Positions 47,141 to 58,158 of a stretch of 64,000 bases of DNA are shown in pieces. Below the pieces are notes generated by a model, which saw only the letters and a list, made by a program, of their open reading frames with translations, made no database searches and was not told where the DNA came from. The stretch's first letter is position 1. Each line of letters begins with the position of its first letter. Both the position numbers and the translations under genes were made by a program. The stretch lies in NCBI GenBank assembly GCA_013399695.1, contig VXAU01001251.1, positions 1,343,925 to 1,407,924 of the forward strand. The letters run 5' to 3'. Source of the DNA: Formicarius rufipectus. Taxonomy: Eukaryota; Chordata; Aves; Passeriformes; Formicariidae.

Positions 47141-49822
47141 ACATTCCAATAGTGTGTAGCACATGGATTTGTTAAAGAAATAACATGATGTGTGTTCAGG
47201 AACACACCTGTATTTATTACCAGTAGGGACCAGAGCAATGAAGAGGAGATAGTTAAATACAAGAAGAATGCTCACCCAGAGGCTGTGCTGACATGGGTTC
47301 TACGCAATGAGTGATAAGCCTCTTAAAAGCCCACCTTATGGGAATAGATGGACTTTAAAAAAAAAATTGGTTGTGTATGCTACACCATGATGATTTTCAC
47401 AGCATTTATTTTTCATCTTAAATTGTGTAAGGCCTTCAGAAAGAAGGTATAGAAGACTGACAGGAAGGGAAAGTTGTCTTCTAGATTTTTAGAAATAGCA
47501 CACCTAGGCCAGTTCACACCTTGTGACATTATGATGATAAATCCTCACTTGTTTGCATAAAATATGGGTGATGATAATATCCTCAGAACAATATCTATCC
47601 CATATCTTGCTTCACTGGTTTTGCCAAGAAAAAGCAAAAACTTTCCAGCCCCTTGATTGTTCTGTTAATCCCATGAGAAAAAGCAAATGGTTTCCAATAA
47701 AGGACCTTGCAATACAACTAGGATGTAAACATCCAATAAATTACAACATCTTAGTATTTCTCAGGTAATCCAACCATCTCTGGCAGAAATTATACATAAA
47801 CTGCTAAGAAAGATAGTTTAAGAAAGTAAGCTGGAGAAGAACAGGTGAATCTCTAGACATAAAGATGACACAGGGTTCATGACTGAATTCTGCTCTTATC
47901 TGCAATAACAGAAATAAAATGATCTAGGCAAATTCCAGTCAGATGCTACAAACTATAATAAAGTACTGAACTGACTTATCTTACATTTACTTCTGTACAC
48001 ACAAGACTCACAGTGCCCTGCAGGCTTCACTTTCAAAACTGAGAGGATCTTGGCGTGAGCCTTATCCTTATGCTTCCTGTTGGAGGACAGTATTACAATT
48101 GCAGGCATATACATAGCAACTCTCTCTGAAGAAAGATTGGAGCAGAAAGGGGCTTAATCTGGTGATGGGGGAATATAATCATGGTGTATCAAAATGACTT
48201 GTGTAAACATTGCTTTTTATTCCATTTCTCTGCCTCAAATCCAGGTTAGAAACAGAAATGCAGCAACCAGTAGCATCCACAGAAAAAGAGCTGCCAGAAA
48301 ATCCATATCCATATAGATGGTACTGTCAAAAATAATACTATTTTATTGTTGCTATGGTATTACAGGAATGCCCATTTATTTCCTCTGAGATTTGTCTACA
48401 GCTGTGTTAGATGTTGTATAAATAGGATAAGGTAGTCCCTGCTGAAGTCAACAGAAAGATCCTTTGATAGAATTTAGATCAAGACACAGATGTTTTGAAG
48501 TTCCCAAAAAGTAGCTACTCATAATTCCTTTCTGCTTCTCTCTTTAAATTCACATGGGGAGAACAGACAAACAAAAATATAACTACGAGGTTTAACATGA
48601 TGCAAAAGATCTGCTAGAAAAGATGGTGGAAGAAGAAGGATAAAGGCAGGTGTATCCTGAAAAGGGTGATATTAAGCCAGATGCTGCACTTCAGTTTTAA
48701 TGTATTCAACAGCCTGTGGAGCATCCACTTAGGCAACAAGGTCACTCCATCTTTGAACTCGTGTCAGTTCAGACTTGGGAACATTGTTTGGTTAAATTTC
48801 CATGTTCACTTGTACTAATAATGTTAACATTCTCCGCCCTCAAAACAGCCCCTAATGTTTGTCTTTATCATCTTCATATGAATGTCAAATGCTATTTGCT
48901 TAAATTTGAATAGAGCCTCTCTGCTTGTCACTATGATTAAAGATCTGGTATCAGAGCTGAACAGCACAACCTGAGGGGGAAGAAGGGAGAGTCAGTCTTC
49001 TCCTCTCAGGCAGAAAATGTGAAATCGTTGGCACATTGGGTAGGTGCACTTGTTCTGGGGAAAGAAGGGAAAATGTGTGCATCAGAATCAGTAACAGAAA
49101 CAAAACAAGTGAAATGATAAACTACTTGTTACCTAAGGGTAGGAATCTGCACATCCTTTTCCTTTCTCTGACTGATTTTGTAATTAGGCAGGTCTCTTCA
49201 TCCTGTTCCTCAGTGTTTCCCCTTCCACAATTTATTTCAATCTGTTTAGGTCATGATGTCTTCAAAGAAAAGTTTCCCTCCAATTCTATTTTTATACTGC
49301 ACCTATCACAAAGTGGCAGCAGCCATTGTTTCAGTGTCTATTTGCTGTAATCTAGAAGGTTATTAAAAAAAGGAAGTTAAAATGCTTGAGGGAATAGATC
49401 AGTAATTAGGAAGGATGTGAACACTTTGTATAAAGAACAGAATATAGATATTTCAGAGCCCTTTGAATTGCCGGGTAAGGTCACTGAGTAGCAAAGGGAA
49501 GCTTATCCTTGAGCCTGTCGTGTTCCCCTTGTGTCTGGGAGCACTCAGGGGGACAGTACTTGTTCAGCTCCAGAACAGCTGATCTGCCACCAGTTAATGT
49601 TGTGACAGTCTCCATCTTTTTCCTAATACCTTACATTTGTGCAGTGCTTCTTATGAGTAAACTCAGAGAGCTGGAGTACAACTTGGGATGACTCCATCTG
49701 CCCTAGCCTCGAAGGCAAAAAGGCTGTGCTGGTAATGGAGCACTGAGTTGGAAGTGGTGAGCAAATAGCAAGCTACTAACAGAGTATGGTGCTGACAGTC
49801 TGTGCTTTAGTTGTTAGGCAAT
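47141..49822. other. Unique DNA, no supported gene
   Basis: A splice-like pair near 47675-47764 and an 18-bp segment at 49457-49474 were noted but not called. Confidence 0.4.
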
Positions 49823-49911
49823 ACAACCACACATGTAGCTGATTCTGTCCCTAAATAAATCCCTCCTTAGCATGGAACAACCATGCATGCAGCTAATTCT
49901 GTCCCTAAATA
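49823..49911. repeat. Imperfect direct duplication, 54-bp spacing
   Basis: The segment acaaccacacatgtagctga (49823) with the following ttctgtccctaaataa recurs at 49877 with a few substitutions. It is a local duplication. Confidence 0.8.
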
Positions 49912-50690
49912 ACATGCCAGTTTGAAATCTCAATGACAACTCTTGTTTTCTTTAGCAGAATTGACAATTAGCTCTTATCAAAAAGTTTTAGACTATTATT
50001 TGTGAACATGGATGTTAAAAATTCTAGCTAATACAAATGCTTGAGCACGAATTCAGGTGAATAATTCCATAGGATTAAGAAAAGGTCTATTTATGTATAT
50101 ATTTATTATAATTTTAGTAGAGTTGGTGCTTTAACATGATGTTGACACTCTCCCTGTAGCATTCAATGCAATTTCAGAAAATGTTCTTTTCTCAGCTGCA
50201 AACTCAATTATTCCATGCCACTGAAAGTCTGTACACTGTTGGCTAATAATAGTGACAAGAAGTAGCTCTTACTTTTATTTTATTCCATATGCTGTTTAAG
50301 TATATGTCATTCTGACTTCCCCCTTTCTCCAAGAGTCTGTGTGTGCTCCTTTAAAGTCTGTAGAAAGATGTTGGATGATATCCTTTGTGAATCTGTCTTG
50401 CCATTCCTGTGTGTGGATTGCTTTCCACCTCTATGACAATTTCTGAACCCCACCTCTGCTTCTCCCCACCTCCATCTTTTGCCATGTCTCGCTACTGTGA
50501 TTTCCAGGTGAAGAAGCAACATTTTCTCTAGTATTTTCTGCTCTCTTCTATGCTTTTTCATTCTACTGGGTTGACTTTTAGCTACCAGCCCAAGGAGGGA
50601 AGGCAATACACCAGCAAGCCAAGGTTGCATTCTTCCAGTTAATGGACTCTGGTCATGTGCTTGCAGAATCCTCGAAGAGGCTCTGTGCGC
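49912..50690. other. Unique DNA upstream of LTR
   Basis: A minus-strand frame of 157 codons (50307-50780) crosses into the LTR and has no family signal. Nothing else was seen. Confidence 0.4.
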
Positions 50691-51236
50691 TGCTTTTGGT
50701 GGAGATAGAGTTAATTTTTTGCATAGTATCTGGCATAGGGATGTGTTTTGGATTTGTGATGGAAATAGTGTTGATAACACAGTGATAGTTCAGTTGTTAC
50801 TGAACAGAGTTTAGAGTCAGCCCTTTTCTGCTTCTCATCCCACCTCACCATCTAGGAGGCTGGGGAGAAACAAGGAGCTGGGAGGGGAAGCATCCAGGAT
50901 AGCTGACCCAAACAAACCCAAGGGACAAACCCCAGAATATGGCATCATGCTCAGCATATAAAGCTGCCAAAGAAGAAGGAAAGGGCGTTTGTCTTTCCAA
51001 GACATTGTTACCTGTAATGGAGCCCTCCTTTCCTGGGCATGGCCAAACACCTACCTGTCTATGGGAAGGGGTGAGTCAATTCTTTTGTGCATGCTGCTTT
51101 TGCTTCACCTATGAAACTGTTTTTATCTCAAACCATGATTTTTCTCACTTTTCTAAGTTTCTACCCCATCCCACTGACAGGGAAGTGAGAAAGCAGCTGT
51201 GTGGGGTTGAGTTGCCAGCTGGGGTTAAACCATGAC
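50691..51236 (+). mobile_element. Solo LTR, same ERVL-like family as 760-1344
   Basis: The order of landmarks matches the first LTR: a gatagagttaatttttt segment, ttttggatttgtgatggaaa, aggaggctgggga, gctgacccaaa, the promoter phrase ggcatcatgctcagcatata, gatgg-type tract atggagccctcctttcctgg, and a 3' end at ggggttaaaccatgac. A TATA box is at 50957-50962. It is slightly shorter than the first copy. No internal viral genes adjoin and no clear target duplication is visible. Confidence 0.88.
50957..50962 (+). promoter_or_regulatory. TATA box of the LTR promoter
   Basis: TATAAA is in the same context as in the sister LTR (catgctcagca before it), indicating the former retroviral promoter. Activity is unknown. 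Confidence 0.55.
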
Positions 51237-53251
51237 GTTCTGTCTTCTGGTTTATCCATAGGACTTTAAAGAAATGGGAGTCAAGCATGATGCCCTTTCA
51301 AAGCAATTGAGCTACCAAACACAGGCAAAACTTCACTTTTTCCTTCCTGGGGAAGCTCAAGTGACTTCAGAGAGAAGCTGTGTGTATGTTTTCTGACTTT
51401 CACTGCTATGGATTTGTGTTAGCCCTGATTTGCATGATGTTTTTCAGGTTTCTCCATTGGCTCTTTATATTCTGCACATCTTTCTCCTGGCCACTGAGCT
51501 CCAACTGCTCTCTGATAGTTGCTTGAGATCCATGCACTGCTAAAGGTAACTGTGCTGCTAGAGAACACCGTGCCAGCAGTGTGCTTCTTGGGAACTCCTT
51601 TAGAGAAAATCGAAGTCTGCTTCATGGCAGACTATCAGTTCTTGCTGGAGCTTAAATCTGTGATTGAACACAAATCTCGCAGTACTGTGGTCACTGTGGA
51701 ACTGTGGCTGCTGCTTACCAATCATCTCATGTACCAATTCAGTCTCTGTGATAATCAATGGGATCTTTATCCACCTGAAAACAACTCTCTGGTCTTGGCT
51801 GCCCCCTTTATGTACTTTTGACAGTCAGCAGAAAGCTTAGAGTGTTTTTTTTTCAGCCTTTTCACCTTCAGCATCAAAATTAGATGTACATATAACTAAA
51901 TATTTCAGGGTTTCTGTGTTGTTGAGGCAAACTGACATATAAAAGACCTCATGCCAACTCTCAAAAACCCAGAACAGAGTAGATGCATAAACTTAGGACC
52001 AGTGCGGAGATTCAAGTCCCAGTACCTGGATACATGACTTGGCTTTCCTATATGAGCTCACATTGATGGTGCCCCGGAATCCAGATGGACCTTAGATGTA
52101 TTGTAGCTGTGCAGCTTGACCTCTGCTTCAATACTAAGTACTACCAGAGAAAGTGCTCCTCACCCTGGGCTTTATGGCATAGTTTTTTTTAGGACAACAG
52201 ATCCCTGTAGCCTTCACACTAGTAGTTATTTTGGAGGTGACATATTATTCATGCTTCCTGTTGAAACTGGCCCACTGCATGGAAGAGAATTCAAGACTCT
52301 TGGGTGAGGTAAAGGAAGGAGAAACAAGCCTGGCTTCACAGCCTTATGAGATCACTCACTTGGCAGAGGAATACTGAGTTCCAGTCTTTTCTTTTATAGA
52401 TTATTCATGCTTTTTTTTGTCAGTGGAGTATTCACTGTAAAATGCAGAGGCAAACACATGGAATGAGGTTTGCAGTCCAGAAGTCAGTACTTCTAGACTA
52501 TTCTGGACTACTTCTTCACTATGTATTGAACACTTTGCCAAGCATTACAATGCCAAAGTCTACTCTAGGGTCTATTCTGCACTTTACATTATATAAGAAG
52601 CCTTGTAATTAATGGATAAACAGAACCAGCTTGAACAGAAGGACTTACCCTATAGGCTACTTGATAGAGGAGTATTTGATTCCTGGGCAACTTCCCATGC
52701 CTGCCGTCACAGCATCCAGCCTGTGTGTTACTCTTGCTGCACTAAGTAAAGGCACAGTCATCCTCCTGTAAAGGATTTGTCTCACAAGTCAACAGGAGAT
52801 GGTCCCCAGCACAATCAGCCTGACTGCTGAAACTGTCAGTCCAGCAAAAATCTACCCCAATAAGGTCATTGTATCCTATTAGAAAAGAATTGTTGGCAGC
52901 TTTTCATGGCTTGTGAATAATAATCATTTGCTAATTGTCTGTCTCTTTGATGGAATGCTGGACTCTGCCAAGAGGCATTGCTCTAGGCACTGCTTTCTAC
53001 ATAATATGAGAACTCAAGGCCAAAACTGCTCCTGATAGATTCCCCATGGAAACTCATTGGCTTTAATGAGATTGTGCTGATTGTGAATCAAGAAAGAGTT
53101 TGGCATCAAGATTCTGATTGTATTGACTCATAAGCTAATAACTATAAAGGACCATTAAGACATTCTGGGCATTAACAGTTACTCAAGAAAGAAAATAAAC
53201 TTCCTAGAAGTGATGATATTGATCCAAATAGTCTTTGGAAAGATGTTCCAG
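51237..53251. other. Unique DNA, no supported gene
   Basis: A frame at 51519-51821 (plus strand) is open but lacks splice or family support. Confidence 0.4.
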
Positions 53252-54293
53252 TGTCATGGGTTTCTGTAGCTGAATTTTAGTAGAAGGGGGGGCTCCCAGG
53301 ATGGTTTCTGTTAGAAGCTGCTAGAAGCTTCTCCTGTCCTCTGGAGCCAATGACAGCCAGGGCCAGGAGGGACTTCCTGCTGGTGGACAGAGATGAGCCA
53401 ATTAAGAATCATGGTCACGCCTCTGTGATAACATCTTTAAGAATTAGGAGTTGCGCAGCTGAAAATAATTCCAGTCATGACATAACAACGCAGAGAGAGA
53501 GAGACCAAGGTTGGAGCAGGAAGAGGTGAAGGAGCGACCCCACGCTGGAGCGAGGAGAGGGGGAAGGACTGAAAGCTATTCCCCACCCCCCTGAAGCCTG
53601 TTGAGATCTTTCAGGGTGCAGAGACCCCCCTGCAGCCCCTGGAGGAGCAGGTAGATGCCCGAAGAAGCTGTTGCCCTGTGGAAGGCCCAGGATGGAGCAA
53701 GATTCTGGAAGAGATTTGCAGCCATGATGCTTGGAGAAGGAGATCCACCTGGAGCACGTTTTCCCCCCCGGTAGAAGTGTTGCCTGGGGGGTGGACTCAC
53801 CTTGGAGAGGTCTATTGAGGACTGTCTCCTGTGGGAGGGATCGCACGGGAGCAGGGGAAGGAATCAGAGCTGCGGCCCCCCTGCAGACCGTGGTGAGGAC
53901 CGTGGTGGAGCAGGTTGTCCCCCTGCAGCCCATGGAGACCATCGGGATGCAGAGACCTGACTGCACCCCATGGAGTGACCCCCAGGACAAGAGCAATGGC
54001 AGCAACAACAACCACCTGTGAAATATCCATTCCCTGTTCTCTCAAACTGCTGGAGGGAGGGAGGAGTGGGAGGAGAGAGGTGTTCTTGGGACTGATTTAT
54101 TTCTTATTTTGTAGTTTTAGTGCTTTTAGTTTTAGTTCTTACCTTGTTAGGAATAAATTTAAGTATTTAGCTACTCTGAGTTTGTTTTGCCATTATCTCT
54201 CAGCTGTTTTTTGCCTTTCCTCCTTCTCCCTTTCCCTCTGTGAAAGGGGGGGGGCCTGGAGGTTTGGGTGGACACCGGGTGAAAACCACCACA
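53252..54293 (+). mobile_element. Solo LTR, avian ERVL-like, plus strand
   Basis: The LTR begins TGTCATGGG and ends CCACCACA. It contains gttagaagctgctagaagct, gagccaatgacagcc, a gtgataacatctttaag segment, GC-rich imperfect repeats built on ccctgcagcccatgga (about 53600-54000) and a polyadenylation signal AATAAA at 54152-54157. It is related to the minus-strand LTR at 15562-16643. The flanks TCCAG (53247-53251) and TCCAA (54294-54298) match at four of five bases, as expected for a 5-bp ERVL-type target duplication with one later change. No internal genes remain. Confidence 0.9.
54152..54157 (+). terminator. LTR polyadenylation signal
   Basis: AATAAA lies in the expected R region of the LTR at 53252-54293, followed by T/G-rich sequence (gagtttgttttgcc). 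Confidence 0.5.
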
Positions 54294-54300
54294 TCCAACT
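54288..54300. repeat. Target-site duplication, left copy (13 bp)
   Basis: The sequence accacatccaact is repeated exactly at 54715-54727 and brackets the LINE fragment between them. The left copy spans the last bases of the LTR and its flank. Confidence 0.85.
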
Positions 54301-54714
54301 CATCATCATCATGGTTAGACTTCGTGAACGAAGATTTGGGAGGGATTTTACCCATGCTTGCTGCAAGCGTGCTGATGGCTGATAAGGCCAATGTGAGATA
54401 GGCAAGTCTGGTTGCAAAAGGCATAGCAGAAAGTTTCCGTAGGTGGTGCTATCAGGGCACGGTTCTGTCGGTGTTGCCTTTTCTCCTCCAGTCTGATTCT
54501 GCATGCAGTTTCAAAGGAGACAGCAGCGTTATAGATTGTGTGTCTCCACATCTCCCGATTGGAGGCCAGGGTGGACCACTGATGGTGGTCAATATGGCCA
54601 AGGCTGAGGTGTTGTTTCAGGCAGTCCTTGTATCTCTTCTTTGGGCCTCCTCTCTTGCGGCAGCCGGTGGCGAGTTCACCATGGAGCACAATCTTAGGGA
54701 AGCGGTGATCCTCA
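54301..54714 (-). mobile_element. 5'-truncated LINE, RTE-like clade, minus strand
   Basis: This fragment of about 414 bp is bounded by a perfect 13-bp duplication and ends at its 3' side in a short (ATG)n-type microsatellite (54301-54313 on the plus strand reads catcatcatcatg). That ending is typical of RTE-type elements and unlike the CR1 octamer tail. Its sequence is unrelated to the CR1 copies elsewhere in the window. It is truncated at the 5' side exactly at the duplication, as in incomplete target-primed reverse transcription. The clade assignment comes from the protein pattern and tail, not from a search. Confidence 0.7.
54348..54714 (-). pseudogene. LINE reverse-transcriptase C-terminal tail with zinc-knuckle
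   Basis: The minus-strand frame is open for about 120 codons after the truncation point and starts EDHRFPKIVLHGELATG. It continues KRGGPKKRYKDCLKQHLSL, then IDHHQWSTLASNREMWRHTI. It ends in a Cys/His motif containing CNQTCLSHIGLISHQHAC before a stop at 54348. This is the conserved C-terminus found after the RT domain in many animal endonuclease/RT retrotransposons: the RMxDxRxPK and GGPKKRYKD blocks, then a terminal C2HC finger. The catalytic RT and endonuclease are absent. The intact frame over 360 bp suggests a relatively young insertion. The Met upstream of EDHR is encoded by the target duplication and is not part of the element. Confidence 0.75.
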
Positions 54715-54727
54715 ACCACATCCAACT
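54715..54727. repeat. Target-site duplication, right copy (13 bp)
   Basis: This is an exact repeat of 54288-54300. It contains the end of the LTR (accaca) followed by the LTR's own flank, so the LINE arrived after the LTR. Confidence 0.85.
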
Positions 54728-57111
54728 AAAGAGATACAGATTGGCATAAGGTGCTTTCTGAACCCCTGCTTGTAAGAGGCTCTGAGCAAACAGACCAGCT
54801 TGCTCCCCACAGCAGTAGGGCTGTGGCAAACTGGGTTTTCTGGCACTGAAATCGTAAGCTAGGAAAGCCCGCTTGCCCTGAGCTAGCACCAGGGCTCACC
54901 AGTTCAGTCTTACCTGTAATCACACAGTGTCTACCAGTTGTCAACATGCTAAGTTACCTTTACCTCACCATGTTCTACCTGTGCCTTAGCATTTCCACTC
55001 CAATTTGCTGTTCCTTCTCCAGGATGCATTTTCATCTCCCAGTTTTTCCTTTAAAAGCAGAGGCAGGACTTGTGAAGAGTGTCTGTACATATGGCTTCAC
55101 TTTTCTAGTCACTTACGGAACAGCTGAAGGCTGATAACTTCCCTGTTCACATCTTAATTTAGGTGAGCTCTTTGCTAGAGACAGTGACCTTTACTTCTCT
55201 GAAAATGCTATTCATAATTATGCTGCTGTCTAAATAATGTCTGTGGTTATATTGAGGTGAACTAGGCACCTCATAAATAATTCCACTAAAGTCCATTACT
55301 GGTGAAACAAAGAATAGAGTGAAACTTATTTACGGGAGAGATTTTCAATTTGAGGCACTACTTCATTTATTCTCCTTCCTTTGCCTGTCCCACAGTAGGA
55401 GGAGAAATATGGCACTTAGAGAGGGAAAGGAAAGAAAAGAAAGTGAGCTTTCTGAAAATATGAGAGCTTCCTCTTTACTCTTATATTCAGGAATATACAT
55501 TTGGAAATTGGAGTGTTTTAGTGAATTAAGTTCACCAAGCTTGTAAAAACAGATTTATTTAGGGCAAGTTCATTTTGTGCATTTTATCAGATATACAACA
55601 CCAAACTCAGAAGAACTTGCCTATTAAGGAAAAAATGCATCTAATGATAACGTCCAAAAGTCTGAAATGGTATTAATAAAGACAAATGAAGCTCAAGGAC
55701 AACAACATTTACTTCCAAGCAAATGAAATGCTTCTTATGCATATTTTTCACAGGACTTAAAAGAAAAAAATCATTAAAAACTCAGGAATATATGCTTTAT
55801 TGTTGCTTTGAAACATGAGTCATTAAACACAGGCACACTGGCTAAGAAAATGAGTAGTCTTTGAAGGTATCAAAAAGACTTACGCTATAGATACTTATCT
55901 ATAGTTATAGAACTTAATTTACTTCTGGCTTACCACCATTTTTCAGTACTTTAATTTCAGCAGTTCCTTTGCAAAACAGCATAGATTTTTCTCAGCTTCA
56001 TTTCAAATGCTTCAGGGAGTGAAATAATTTCCAGGACTGTGTAGATCATTCTGAATCTTTCTGTGAGTGATAGGAGTAGTTAGAAAGAACTGGGTTTAGT
56101 TTTTATTATTATCATATTGTTAAGGTAAGCATAGCTGTCATTCAGAGCAGAATAACTGTCAATCAATTTGTTTAATTGCTAATAGCTAAAGGTTGAGTAC
56201 AACCTAAAGACTTCATGGACAAATGCACAGTTACAACAGCTTCTTTGTTCATTAATTTTTCTTTAGTTATGTCTCCCCTTTGGAGATCAGATCTGTTTTT
56301 TCAGGACCAGAATCTCTGTCGTGTCAGAGTGTAATTGATATCTACTAGTGATTATGGATTGTCTGGGGGAAAAAAAGTCCAAACTCTATACAGTCACCTA
56401 CAGCTGATAATACAATTCTGCTTGGCTGGGGAAAATAGATGACTTTGCAGGGAGTATATCTGCAACCAAGACACAACCATGAAAAGAACTCAGAAATCAA
56501 GATGGTTACAAGCTGGAGTGCTTGACCTGTGAAAATTGGCTTGCTCCTCCCGGGAAAAGGAATGTGTTGGGAGGATCTGACAGCAGCTTTCCAGTGCTTA
56601 CAGGAAGATCAGCAATAAGCACAGTTGCCTTTAGGAATTCTGCCAGCCCTTGTGGAGCAGGCATCCAAGAGTAGATCAGGAGGTCCAGGGTTCTTCCTAC
56701 GAGAGTCCCCATATCACTCGTGGGAATTTCTATGGAGGCTGAATTCAGGCATGATGAAATTTTCAGTGATATAAAAAAATCCTATTTGAGCATTCCATAT
56801 AAGTTTCATGAGTATAAAGCTCTTCTTACACACTTGTATTTATTTTGACTATCACATTTAAAAGAGAGAAAATACAGGGAAGTGTGAGAGTCCCAGAAAC
56901 CATCTGAGTGTGGTGAACAAATGTTTCAGTAAACTGTGGAAAAACATCACACCAACTTTGACAACAGCTCTCCACGTTCTAAGAAGTAGATTCAGCAACT
57001 GCTAAACTCAGACCCCACCAAATAAAAGAAATATCTAAAAACTAGTTTATCATTCTGGAATTGTCTCAAACAGTGCTTCAGTACTTCTTTGGGATTTAAA
57101 TGCCAGATTAA
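54728..57111. other. Unique DNA, no supported gene
   Basis: A minus-strand donor-like site (TTACAG|gtaaga at about 54912) has no matching exon. Nothing else was recognised. Confidence 0.4.
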
Positions 57112-57306
57112 CTATCTTCCTTGAGTATTGTGTTCAGTTTTGGGCCCTTCACTTCAAAAAAGGACATTGAAATGCTGAAACATGTCCAAAGAAGGGCAAC
57201 AAAGCTGGTGAAGGGTCTGGAGTACAAGTCTGATGAGAAGTAGCTGAGGAATCTGATGATCTGAGATGATCTTGAAGGTCTCTCCAAGACTTTATGATTC
57301 TGTGAT
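57112..57306 (+). mobile_element. Internally deleted CR1 LINE, plus strand
   Basis: ORF2-like text (tgagtattgtgttcagtttt then gggcccttcacttc, aagaagggcaacaaagctgg, agtctgatgagaagtagctg) jumps directly to the terminal segment gatgatcttgaaggtctc. The element ends actttatgattctgtgattc. The 3' UTR between them is missing, so an internal deletion has occurred. Confidence 0.85.
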
Positions 57307-58100
57307 TCCTGACTGGTTGCTTCTAGGTTCAGGAGACCTAAATGATTTTTATCTACCACTGAAACTGGTGGCCGTCCAGGACTTTGTTACAGTGCTGACC
57401 ATGACCTTTAGAAAGGCACTGCATCTCCAGAGGTCCACTTCTGGTGCTATCCATTGATAAATGAAGGAAACCATTACTGATGGAGTGTGCAGGACACATG
57501 GGTGTATTGTTCTGGTTCTGCTAGATTTATGGGAACATTCTCCTTGTACACTAGTTAGTTTACAATGTGGGCACAGTAGTGACTAGTTAGTGTTGAACTT
57601 AGAGAACAGCTCTATGCTATCTCTGAATTTGTAAAATAACCATTATTTGCTTCTAATATATAGAGATTGTTTATAACAATCACTGGCAGATTTATAGTTT
57701 TCTGTACTTCATAAAGAAAAGAACCAAATCAAAAGTAGCCAGGAGGAGAGAATCACATCTGGAGATATAGGCAAGGATTATGTTACCTTTTAAGGGAAGT
57801 TCCAGCACTTTCTTTCTTAAAGACTGGTTAAAATGTCTCTCTCACACAATTTCCTTATAAATGCACATACTCCAAAGGTCAAGTCAGAGCCATTGTGAAA
57901 TAGGCTTTAAAAGAAGCATAAAACTCCTGTCTGACACAGAGTCAGTAGCAATTGAAAAAGCAAAGACTGGGAAGGTTAAAGGCTAATTACTAGAAGAAAT
58001 CTGGCCTGCTGGCCTAAGGTCTTTTGAGTGGGAGCACAGTCAAATGGGAGTTGTGGGATTAATTGGGTGAAAGACATTGTCACCTTGACATTCATGAAAG
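57307..58100. other. Unique DNA
   Basis: No gene or repeat was recognised. Confidence 0.4.
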
Positions 58101-58158
58101 TACTTGAGAAGAGCACTGTTTGCTGATATACTGCGGACAGTTCATTTGAACCACAGAG
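58101..58158 (+). CDS. Candidate coding exon (58 bp)
   Basis: The segment lies after an AG (ttgacattcatgaaag) and before a good donor (CACAGAG|gtaagata). One frame is open for 19 codons: YLRRALFADILRTVHLNHR plus one base. It is closed by a TGA immediately upstream of the acceptor, which fits an exon boundary. The acceptor pyrimidine tract is only moderate. The protein is not recognised. Confidence 0.28.

Noticed and set aside
50307..50780. 157-codon minus-strand frame
   Set aside because: It crosses the LTR border and has no recognisable domain or splice context.
53475..54382. Several overlapping frames of 74-178 codons
   Set aside because: They fall inside the solo LTR, in all frames and on both strands. 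None has protein family features.
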